A stretch of DNA of 7,075 nt, from NCBI GenBank assembly GCA_026225155.1, contig JAMFSG010000057.1:1-7075 (forward strand), read 5' to 3'. Positions 1 through 5,171 of this stretch are shown here, piece by piece (the stretch's first letter is position 1; each line of letters starts with the position of its first letter). Below the pieces are notes generated by a model, which was not told the DNA's origin, did no database searches, and saw nothing but the letters and a program-made list of their open reading frames with translations. The DNA comes from Verrucomicrobiota bacterium. GTDB lineage: Bacteria > Verrucomicrobiota > Verrucomicrobiia > Limisphaerales > UBA11358. A program made the translations under genes and the position numbers.

Positions 1-821
1 ACATTCGTCATGATGACCTGACCGTTGGCATCGAGTTGCGGCACATCAATCATCACCGCGACGCCGTTCGCCAAAATCGGTTGACATTTCGCATCCAATT
101 TCGGCGCGGAAACCGTGACCGCGATGTTCGTCGTCACCGGCTGGCCTTTGTCATCCGTTTTCTGGACTTGAATCGTGTAAGGCTCGACCAATTTCGCTTT
201 CGTGTAGGCGTTAAAATTTTGGATCATGCCTTGCGACACGAGCACGACGGCGAAAATCAAACAGATCGGCAGCAGCAAATAATAAGTTGAGCGCACCAAA
301 TCCACCCAGAAATTGCCGAGCAGTTTCGTCGAATGCCGCGCCAGCCCGCGCACGAACGCCGCCGCAATGGCGATGCCGGTTGCCGCCGAGCCGAAGTTGT
401 GAATGGTCAGCGCGACCATTTGCGAAAAATACGACATCGTGGATTCGCCGCCGTAGCTTTGCCAGTTCGTGTTCGACGTGAAACTGACAGCGGTGTTGAA
501 CGCGAGATGCGGCGTGAGCGCGCCGAGACCTTGCGGATTCAACGGCAGAAAATTTTGCACGCGCAAAATGACGTAAGTAAAAATGCAACTGACGAGGCTG
601 AACAACAACATCGCCCAAGTATATTGCCGCCACGTTTGTTCCTGATCCGCGCGCACGCCCATCACGCGATAAGTCACGCGTTCGAGCGGACGCAGCAGCG
701 GATCGAGCCACGTCTTGCCCTGCGGGTCGAGCACGCGCATCAGGTAAAGTCCCATTGGTTTCGTGATCGCCGCGAGCACGACGACAAAGACAGCGAATTG
801 CAGCCAGCCGGAAGTATTCAT
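1..821 (-). CDS. kdpA: Potassium-transporting ATPase subunit KdpA (partial, N-terminal 273 residues)
   Basis: KdpA is the K+-selective channel-like membrane subunit of the high-affinity KdpFABC pump, working with the P-type ATPase KdpB. Reading down from the ATG at 821-819 gives an open frame that leaves the window; the rest of the usual 550-600 residues lies outside. Diagnostic sequence is the first selectivity-filter loop, FNTAVSFTSNTNWQSYGGES (residues 108-127), followed by HNFGSAATGIAIAAAF (141-156). Hydrophobic segments lie near residues 7-24, 68-88, 132-156 and 177-200. After QGMIQNF (197-203) comes an unusually long hydrophilic stretch (204-273+), where E. coli KdpA reaches the next filter segment after a much shorter loop. 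The start lies 10 nt behind the kdpF stop with no Shine-Dalgarno, so translational coupling is likely. Identity is secure; no alternative is considered. Confidence 0.96.
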   Translation of the reverse strand, partial: MNTSGWLQFAVFVVVLAAITKPMGLYLMRVLDPQGKTWLDPLLRPLERVTYRVMGVRADQEQTWRQYTWAMLLFSLVSCIFTYVILRVQNFLPLNPQGLGALTPHLAFNTAVSFTSNTNWQSYGGESTMSYFSQMVALTIHNFGSAATGIAIAAAFVRGLARHSTKLLGNFWVDLVRSTYYLLLPICLIFAVVLVSQGMIQNFNAYTKAKLVEPYTIQVQKTDDKGQPVTTNIAVTVSAPKLDAKCQPILANGVAVMIDVPQLDANGQVIMTN

Positions 822-831
822 ATTCAGGAGA

Positions 832-915
832 TTAAAATTTTTCAGGATAAACCATCGCGATGAACAGATAAACGAACAGCGCGAGGGAAATGAGGCCGAC
901 AATAATAGTTTCCAT
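832..915 (-). CDS. kdpF: Potassium-transporting ATPase small subunit KdpF
   Basis: A 27-residue protein directly upstream of kdpA, too short for routine gene callers. It begins METIIVGLISLALFVYL and ends IAMVYPEKF. One hydrophobic helix (about residues 4-22) followed by a Y-P-E-K-F tail is the standard KdpF pattern (YL..AL..PE.F). KdpF is the single-span peptide that stabilises the KdpABC complex in the inner membrane. It ends 10 nt before the kdpA start and begins 17 nt after the upstream microprotein, which fits one operon. No Shine-Dalgarno is visible before the ATG. Position, length and tail motif together make the call strong. Confidence 0.93.
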   Translation of the reverse strand: METIIVGLISLALFVYLFIAMVYPEKF

Positions 916-932
916 AAAATTGAAAATCAGGT

Positions 933-1016
933 TCAGAGCTTCTCGCACCAAAGCGCGTAAAGTTCGCTTCCCACAAAAAACAGCGCCATCACGGCGATAA
1001 AAATAAAATCACTCAT
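933..1016 (-). CDS. Kdp-operon leader membrane microprotein (unnamed, 27 aa)
   Basis: A 27-codon open frame starts at ATG 1016-1014 and is the first gene of the kdp operon. The protein starts MSDFIFIAVMALFFVGSELY and ends ALWCEKL: one hydrophobic helix (about residues 4-23), then a short polar tail with Cys-Glu-Lys-Leu. It has the same length and layout as KdpF but not its PEKF ending, so it is not simply a second kdpF. From memory, unverified, similar tiny frames ending in a C-(E/D)-x-(L/I) tail occur before kdpF in other phyla. Its role is unknown; an accessory subunit or regulator of the Kdp pump is a guess. The 17-nt spacing to kdpF and the hydrophobic coding pattern support it as a real gene. 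No Shine-Dalgarno is seen. Confidence 0.7.
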   Translation of the reverse strand: MSDFIFIAVMALFFVGSELYALWCEKL

Positions 1017-1092
1017 AAAATCCAATTCGTTTCAACGAGGTCATGATGACACCGGGCGGGCAGACTGGGTAATTAAGAGCAGGCGCTCGGGC

Positions 1093-1111
1093 GTTAAGAA
1101 AGTGTTAAGAA
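1093..1111 (-). promoter_or_regulatory. Putative KdpE/OmpR-family operator (11-bp-spaced direct repeat)
   Basis: On the minus strand TTCTTAAC occurs twice in the same orientation, at 1111-1104 and 1100-1093, with start points 11 bp apart. It lies 77 bp or more upstream of the first kdp-operon start codon. Winged-helix response regulators of the OmpR/PhoB family, to which KdpE belongs, bind direct repeats spaced by about one helical turn; the TTAAC-type half-site also resembles PhoP boxes. A TTAATT at 1076-1071, 17 bp behind the second half-site, could act as a weak -10, giving an activator-dependent promoter. The repeat is seen; its function is inferred from position. Confidence 0.42.
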
Positions 1112-1119
1112 GCCAGAGA

Positions 1120-1257
1120 GGTAAGGACATCGCGCTGCGATGTCCCCGTCGCCGAGCGCAGCGTCAGGCGACGGAAGCGGGCATCGTTGCGTGAACGTCT
1201 TGCCAATTCGTGTTGCGCCGCAATCCGGCGCGGACGGCGCGACGCGCCATCCCTACC
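1120..1257. repeat. 138-bp intergenic element of four hairpins with related inverted ends (REP/MITE-like)
   Basis: Four stem-loops are packed into the kdp-ilvD intergenic region. H1 is GGACATCGC/GCGATGTCC, a perfect 9-bp stem with a 3-nt loop (1125-1145). H2 abuts it: CCGTCGCC/GGCGACGG, a perfect 8-bp stem with a 13-nt loop (1146-1174). H3 is GCGCCG/CGGCGC, a perfect 6-bp stem with a 5-nt loop (1215-1231). H4 abuts it: GGACGGCGCG/CGCGCCATCC, a 10-bp stem with one mismatch and a 1-nt loop (1232-1252). The outer ends, GGTAAGGACATCGCG and the complement of CGCGCCATCCCTACC, match at 11 of 15 positions. No protein is encoded. The layout fits a dispersed non-autonomous repeat; a structured RNA is the alternative. 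Copy number cannot be judged from one window. Confidence 0.6.
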
Positions 1258-1326
1258 AAATTAGGGGACTACCCGATTATTCCGCGACTTGCCGACGCTC
1301 AATTTCGCTGGCAACATTTCCCGCAC
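1258..1326 (+). other. Leader region immediately upstream of ilvD
   Basis: This 69-nt stretch lies between the hairpin element and the ilvD start. It must hold the ilvD leader and perhaps its promoter. No convincing -35/-10 pair was found: TTGCCG at 1290-1295 followed 17 nt later by CAACAT is poor. No Shine-Dalgarno precedes the ATG. No leucine/isoleucine/valine-rich attenuator peptide and no T-box-like structure were recognised. Confidence 0.35.
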
Positions 1327-3066
1327 ATGAAAAAGAAAAAAAATAACGCCTCATTGCGTCCATTTTCCGGCCCGCTTTTGGACGGCCCGCACCGCGCCGC
1401 TGCGCGCTCAATGCTTTATCCCGTCGGTTTCACGGAAGAAGATTTTAAGAAACCGCTCATCGGCATCGCTTCAACTTGGAGCAACGTCACGCCATGCAAC
1501 ATACACATTGATAAGCTTGCGCTCGAAGCCGAAAAAGGCGCGAACGCAAATGGCGGCAAAGCGATTGTTTTCAACACGATCACCGTTTCCGACGGTATCT
1601 CGAATGGCAATGAAGCGATGAAATATTCGCTCGTGTCGCGCGAAGTCATCGCCGATTCGATTGAAACCGTCGTCGGCTGTGCGGGTATGGACGGATTTGT
1701 GGCCGTCGGCGGTTGTGATAAAAATATGCCCGGCGCGATGATCTGCATCGCCCGCATGAATCGCGCGGCAGTTTTCGTTTATGGCGGAACCATTTTACCC
1801 GGCTGTCTCACGGCGGCCACTGCGCCCGCGAATTCGCCGAATATCGGCAAAGACCTCGACATCGTTTCCGTGTTTGAAGCTGTCGGCCAGCACGCCGCGG
1901 GAAAAATTTCTGACGAAGAATTGCACGCCGTGGAATCCTGCGCGATTCCCGGACCTGGCTCCTGCGGCGGCATGTATACGGCAAACACGATGGCGTCGGC
2001 GATCGAAGCGCTCGGCATGAGTTTGCCGAACAGCTCGGCGCAAAATGCGATTTCGCCCGCGAAGATGGATGATTGCCGTCGCGCTGGTGCAGCCGTTGTG
2101 GAAATGTTGCGCCAAGGAATTCGTCCGCGCGACATCCTCACGAAGAAAGCTTTTGAAAATGCCATCACCGTCGTCATTGCGCTCGGCGGTTCGACCAATG
2201 CCGTGTTGCACTTGCTCGCCATCGCGAGCGCGGCGGAAGTGAAGCTGACTATTGACGATTTCACGCGCATCGGTAAACGCGTGCCAGTGCTTGCCGACCT
2301 CAAGCCCAGCGGCAAATACAGCATGAGCGCGCTCGTCGCCATCGGCGGCATCCGCCCGCTCATGAAAATCTTGCTCGACAAAAAATTGTTGCACGGCGAC
2401 GCGCTGACTTGCACCGGCGAAACTTTGGCCGAGACGTTGCGTAACGTGAAACCGTATCCAACCGGACAACAAATCATCCGCGCGTTCGACAACCCGATTA
2501 AGAAAGACAGCCACCTCGTTATTTTTTACGGCAACCTCGCGCCCGGCGGTGCGGTCGGAAAAATCACCGGCAAAGAAGGTTCGCGCTTTGAAGGCAAAGC
2601 CATTGTTTTTGAAGGCGAAGAAAAGGCGTTGAAAGCCATTCTCGACGGCACAGTGAAAGCCGGCCACGTCATCATCATCCGCAGCGAAGGACCGAAAGGC
2701 GGACCCGGCATGCGCGAAATGCTTGCGCCCACCAGCGCCATCATGGGCAAAGGTCTCGGCAAAGACGTTGAGTTGCTCACCGACGGACGTTTCAGCGGCG
2801 GCAGCCACGGTTTCGTCGTCGGTCACGTCACGCCGGAATCCTACGTCGGCGGTCCAATCGCCCTTGTGAAGAACGGCGACAAAATCATTTTCGATTCCGA
2901 GAAACGCACATTGACACTGGACGTTTCCAAAACGGAATTGGCCAAGCGCAAAAAAGCGTGTAAAAAACCGGCGCCGCGTTATCCGCGCGGCGTGCTGGCG
3001 AAATTCGCCGCGCACGTCACCAGCGCATCCGAAGGCGCGGTGACGGATAAGGATTTGGAATTGTAA
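1327..3066 (+). CDS. ilvD: Dihydroxy-acid dehydratase
   Basis: IlvD dehydrates 2,3-dihydroxy-isovalerate and 2,3-dihydroxy-3-methylvalerate to the 2-oxo acids that precede valine, leucine and isoleucine; it is a cytoplasmic iron-sulfur enzyme. The product has 579 residues, slightly more than the usual about 560. It reads NVTPCN (Cys57), GGCDKNMPG (Cys130, Lys132) and GPGSCGGMYTANTM (Cys213). These three cysteines fit the [2Fe-2S] class, with Lys132 the expected carbamylated ligand of Mg. The C-terminal half holds GPKGGPGMREMLAPTSA (455-471) and DGRFSGGSHGFVVGHV (486-501), whose Ser490 is the expected active-site base. I chose the ATG at 1327 because the frame upstream runs through the hairpin element, and family homology begins near RPFSGPLLDG. 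The lysine-rich MKKKK start is plausible. The gene ends AVTDKDLEL; a diverged copy of this end lies downstream at about 3741-3783. Confidence 0.97.
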   Translation: MKKKKNNASLRPFSGPLLDGPHRAAARSMLYPVGFTEEDFKKPLIGIASTWSNVTPCNIHIDKLALEAEKGANANGGKAIVFNTITVSDGISNGNEAMKYSLVSREVIADSIETVVGCAGMDGFVAVGGCDKNMPGAMICIARMNRAAVFVYGGTILPGCLTAATAPANSPNIGKDLDIVSVFEAVGQHAAGKISDEELHAVESCAIPGPGSCGGMYTANTMASAIEALGMSLPNSSAQNAISPAKMDDCRRAGAAVVEMLRQGIRPRDILTKKAFENAITVVIALGGSTNAVLHLLAIASAAEVKLTIDDFTRIGKRVPVLADLKPSGKYSMSALVAIGGIRPLMKILLDKKLLHGDALTCTGETLAETLRNVKPYPTGQQIIRAFDNPIKKDSHLVIFYGNLAPGGAVGKITGKEGSRFEGKAIVFEGEEKALKAILDGTVKAGHVIIIRSEGPKGGPGMREMLAPTSAIMGKGLGKDVELLTDGRFSGGSHGFVVGHVTPESYVGGPIALVKNGDKIIFDSEKRTLTLDVSKTELAKRKKACKKPAPRYPRGVLAKFAAHVTSASEGAVTDKDLEL

Positions 3067-3082
3067 TTTTTCAATCGCGCAC

Positions 3083-3535
3083 ATGACTGTTTATCTCGAT
3101 GTCTGTTGCTTGAATCGTCCGTTCGACGATCAAGCGCAGAATCGTGTGCGCCTCGAAGCCGAGGCCGTCTTGAGCATTTTGGAAATGGCCGACGCTGAAA
3201 AATTAGAACTCATCGGCAGCGACATTATTGATGACGAACTTTTTCAAATGCCAGACAGCCAGCGGCGCGAGAAAGTTGAGCTGCTGCTTGGCTCAAGCTC
3301 AAAACACATTTCACTCACGACGGCCATCGAGAAGCGCGCGATGGAATTGCAGACGTGGAATATTTCGCCGCTGGACGCTTTGCACCTGGCTTCAGCGGAA
3401 GCGGCGCACGCGGATTATTTTTTGACGACCGACGATCGGCTTCTTCGCCGCGCCGGTCTTCATGCGGACGAACTCAAGGTAAAGGTTGAAAATCCGGCCA
3501 AATGGCTTATACAAGAAGCGAGCGATGAAAGCTGA
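3083..3535 (+). CDS. PIN-domain ribonuclease, likely VapC-like toxin
   Basis: The 150-residue product is a compact single PIN domain. These are metal-dependent RNases, and most stand-alone bacterial forms are toxins of type II toxin-antitoxin pairs that cut RNA. The acidic residues expected at the Mg/Mn site are visible: Asp6 in VYLDVCCLNRPFDD, Asp51/Glu52 in IIDDELF, Asp98 in ISPLDALHLASA, and Asp117/Asp118 in YFLTTDDRLL. The YLD.CCLNRPFD beginning marks a subgroup that, as I recall, is frequent in cyanobacteria, planctomycetes and other environmental bacteria. The gene starts only 16 nt behind the ilvD stop with no Shine-Dalgarno, so it may be read from ilvD transcripts. It overlaps the next gene by 11 nt. 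Domain identity is strong; toxin function is inferred. Confidence 0.88.
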   Translation: MTVYLDVCCLNRPFDDQAQNRVRLEAEAVLSILEMADAEKLELIGSDIIDDELFQMPDSQRREKVELLLGSSSKHISLTTAIEKRAMELQTWNISPLDALHLASAEAAHADYFLTTDDRLLRRAGLHADELKVKVENPAKWLIQEASDES

Positions 3536-3737
3536 ACTCCTCAATCCTGCCGAACTGCGAGCCGCCGGTTACAAGGCGCTCGCCGACGCGCTTGGGCCGC
3601 TGGGCATGGCCAGATTTCTTCTCCAGTTTGAACACGGCCACGGCGACTACACCCGCGAACGCCAGCAACGCACCGCCAAAGATTCCGTCCAAACCATCGC
3701 CGAACGCATCCGCGCGCGGAAGAAAAAACGTGTTTGA
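3525..3737 (+). CDS. Small partner protein of the PIN gene, candidate antitoxin (70 aa)
   Basis: The ATG at 3525 lies inside the last codons of the PIN gene (11-nt overlap, different frame), implying translational coupling. The 70-residue product reads LNPAELRAAGYKALADALGP (6-25), GMARFLLQFEHGHGDYTRER (27-46), and a basic C-terminus IRARKKKRV. It appears helical and has no signal peptide or membrane segment. From memory, short proteins with a LG..G..RF...F..G.GDYT.ER core are common unnamed genes next to PIN genes of this subgroup. That suggests a cognate antitoxin, although the toxin-first order is the reverse of the classic vapBC layout. No AbrB, ribbon-helix-helix or HTH motif is obvious, so DNA-binding autoregulation is not evident. 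The frame extends upstream to 3486, but the later ATG fits the homologous core better. Confidence 0.75.
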   Translation: MKAELLNPAELRAAGYKALADALGPLGMARFLLQFEHGHGDYTRERQQRTAKDSVQTIAERIRARKKKRV

Positions 3738-3740
3738 TCC

Positions 3741-3783
3741 ATAAGCCTCGGTGCGGTGAACGGATAAGGATTTGCAACTTTGA
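3741..3783 (+). pseudogene. Relic of an ilvD 3' end (frameshifted, about 14 codons)
   Basis: The stretch at 3753-3774 repeats ilvD bases 3037-3057 exactly except for one extra A at 3759. Removing that A gives GCG GTG ACG GAT AAG GAT TTG CAA CTT TGA, which reads AVTDKDLQL-stop against AVTDKDLEL-stop at the end of the intact ilvD. Upstream, codons 3747-3752 still read as Ser-x-Gly positions (AGC CTC GGT against TCC GAA GGC), with synonymous differences. It therefore looks like the end of a diverged ilvD allele rather than a simple recent duplication. It lies directly behind the PIN pair, and its stop overlaps the TTG start of the next gene. Its AAGGA may now serve as that gene's ribosome-binding site. 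Sequence likeness is seen; the history is inferred. Confidence 0.6.
3766..3770 (+). promoter_or_regulatory. Ribosome-binding site deciding a TTG start
   Basis: AAGGA lies 9 nt before the TTG at 3780. It supports a TTG start for the zinc-site protein, whose first cysteine pair begins only six codons later; there is no ATG between. The same bases are codons of the ilvD relic (GAT AAG GAT), so the site may be co-opted. A second in-frame TTG at 3789 is possible but has a longer spacing. Confidence 0.45.
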
Positions 3784-4577
3784 CCGCTTTGGAATGTAAA
3801 TTTTGTCATAAGCAAGTTCCGAAACTTGTAAACGCTCATATCATCCCGCGCAGTCTATTTAAGGCAGCGCTTGGCAATGGAAAATCTTTTATTCTTACCG
3901 AAGTTGATGATTTGGACTTGGACACAAAGCACCATCAATCAGGGATTTCAGATAAAAAAATTCTGTGCGAGCAATGTGAGAGAATTTTCGGACCCTATGA
4001 CACTCATGGTTTTGAAGTAGTGATTGATTTGTTGGCAACAAAACAAATGCTTCATGATAGTTTTGGAAAACCTTTCGCCTATATTTCAAAAATGGCGAAT
4101 TACAGGTTATTCAAATTGTTTGTTTTGTCTGTTCTTTGGCGTGCATCTGTTTCATCGCTTAATTTTTTCCAAGAAATCCATTTAGGCCCACATGAAGAAA
4201 AAATCCGAAAAATGCTGAAAAACAATGATCCACAGTTTGAAGATGATTATTCTGTTTTATGCCTTTACCAAACTAACCATAAAGATCCCAGCACTATAAT
4301 ACCACCGTTCCAACAGAGAATAGACGGCGGAATTAATTTTTGCCGACTTTATTTGCCGCTTGGCTTCATATTTGCAATTAAAACAGATTCGCGGCCGCTT
4401 CCTAAAAATCTTTTGCCGTGGATTATAAAATCAAATTCACAAACTTTCTTTCAGCTTGTTCCTTATTTCGGAAGTTATGAAATGGAACGTGTAGGAGCCG
4501 TGCTAGTTTTAGCCAAGAAACATTTGGAAGTTCCTTTGAAAACTGTTTACCGATACGAAAAGCCAGACATCAAATGA
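3780..4577 (+). CDS. Zinc-site protein with CxxC...HIIP...CxxCE motif, unknown function
   Basis: The 265-residue product has an N-terminal metal-binding module: Cys6-x2-Cys9, then NAHIIPRSLF (His20), then ILCEQCERIFGPYD (Cys63, Cys66). The pattern C..C, (S/A)HIIP..L, LLC..CE..F is shared by a broad set of unnamed bacterial proteins and recalls the zinc scaffold of HNH nucleases. I see no complete HNH catalytic set, so nuclease activity is not claimed. The remaining 190 residues are mixed, with an aromatic-rich segment (about 105-130) and no clear membrane span or signal peptide. The start is a TTG, chosen because the cysteines begin at once after it. Codon use is clearly more AT-rich (AAA, TTT, ATT, GAA) than in the neighbours, which suggests horizontal transfer. 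It follows the PIN pair and ilvD relic, as part of an accessory segment. A defence role is speculative. Confidence 0.82.
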   Translation: MTALECKFCHKQVPKLVNAHIIPRSLFKAALGNGKSFILTEVDDLDLDTKHHQSGISDKKILCEQCERIFGPYDTHGFEVVIDLLATKQMLHDSFGKPFAYISKMANYRLFKLFVLSVLWRASVSSLNFFQEIHLGPHEEKIRKMLKNNDPQFEDDYSVLCLYQTNHKDPSTIIPPFQQRIDGGINFCRLYLPLGFIFAIKTDSRPLPKNLLPWIIKSNSQTFFQLVPYFGSYEMERVGAVLVLAKKHLEVPLKTVYRYEKPDIK

Positions 4578-4605
4578 TTTCAAGGCGCTTACAATCCCAA
4601 TAGAG

Positions 4606-4977
4606 TCAATCAAACGTCGTGCCGAACCATTTTTGGTAGTGCTTGCCGACAATCGGCATCGGTTTCATTTCGCCATTGATCGCGGCGATCAATCCCATGA
4701 TCCAAAAGATCAGCATTGAAAGCCACAAAACCATGATTGCGAGCCAGCCGAGAATCGGAATGAAAGCCAGAATGACCTGGCAAAAGCCAACGACGATGGC
4801 GGTCAGAAAATAGCCGAGCATCTGCCGGAGATGATACGCGCCAAGTTTCGTTTTCTTGTTGCTGTGAATGATGATCGCCGCAATGAAGCCAATTAAAGTT
4901 ATATAGGCGACGATGGCGACGGTTTTGTCTTCGCCGACAATCGGTGGTGGCGCTGGTGTTGGAGTCGTGGAGTCCAT
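4606..4977 (-). CDS. DUF4870-like small integral membrane protein
   Basis: The 123-residue product has a proline-rich N-terminus (PTPAPPPIVGEDKT, 6-19). Three hydrophobic segments follow at about 20-39 (VAIVAYITLIGFIAAIIIHS), 50-75 and 77-100. The NSNKK/HSNKK turn followed by KLGAYHLRQMLGYFL is characteristic of the DUF4870 family of short inner-membrane proteins with no proven function. The C-terminus GEMKPMPIVGKHYQKWFGTTFD is typical of this group. Unlike most genes here it has a good Shine-Dalgarno, AAAGGAAG at 4991-4984, six nt before the ATG. It converges with the zinc-site gene across a 28-nt gap with no obvious terminator hairpin. The family call is made from remembered sequence pattern, not a search. 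Confidence 0.82.
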   Translation of the reverse strand: MDSTTPTPAPPPIVGEDKTVAIVAYITLIGFIAAIIIHSNKKTKLGAYHLRQMLGYFLTAIVVGFCQVILAFIPILGWLAIMVLWLSMLIFWIMGLIAAINGEMKPMPIVGKHYQKWFGTTFD

Positions 4978-5028
4978 AGCATTCTTCCTTTGGGTTGATG
5001 GTTTAGGTTTGCCAAGAACGACAAAGCG

Positions 5029-5056
5029 ATGCTATGCCGAGCCAGTCCGGCGTCAA
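5029..5056 (-). promoter_or_regulatory. Possible sigma70-type promoter of the DUF4870-like gene
   Basis: On the minus strand TTGACG (5056-5051) is followed after 16 bp by TAGCAT (5034-5029). Transcription would start near 5022, giving a leader of about 45 nt that contains the Shine-Dalgarno at 4991-4984. Both hexamers are close to consensus and the distance is sensible, but a promoter in this phylum cannot be proven from hexamers alone. Confidence 0.35.
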
Positions 5057-5171
5057 GCGGAGAATTATTTTATCATTTTGACAATGGCGTTGAAATTTTA
5101 GACAACTGCTGTCACAAATTTCGCCAAAGGTTTTCAGTCAAATCTCAAACCTGGCCGTTTTCGGATATTTC

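Noticed and set aside
333..863. A 176-codon open frame on the plus strand across the kdpA/kdpF region.
   Set aside because: The product is Arg/His-rich without any motif and lies opposite unambiguous kdpA and kdpF on the minus strand.
1040..1050. Palindrome GTCATGATGAC, also present at 7-17 inside kdpA.
   Set aside because: It could be an operator, but the second copy lies in coding sequence and an 11-bp match can arise by chance. There is too little support for a regulatory call.
1210..1326. Upstream extension of the ilvD frame (39 extra codons).
   Set aside because: It runs through hairpins H3 and H4 of the repeat and encodes residues with no IlvD likeness. The ATG at 1327 fits the family start.
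1795..3084. A 429-codon open frame on the minus strand opposite ilvD.
   Set aside because: It is a mirror of ilvD codon bias. Its product is a low-complexity mix rich in Arg, Phe, Ala and Asp with no motif, while the plus strand has full IlvD motifs throughout.
3037..3774. The 21/22-bp flanking repeats read as attL/attR of an integrated mobile element.
   Set aside because: No integrase or recombinase lies between them, and the repeats read as matching codons of an ilvD end, so a recombination relic is the more economical explanation.
5078..5104. Consensus-like -35 TTGACA before the small membrane protein gene on the plus strand.
   Set aside because: No good -10 follows at 16-18 bp; TAGACA at 15 bp is weak.
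5101..5113. GACA-N5-TGTC inverted repeat as a possible repressor site.
   Set aside because: A 4-bp arm is too short to separate from chance, and it matches no operator I can name with confidence.
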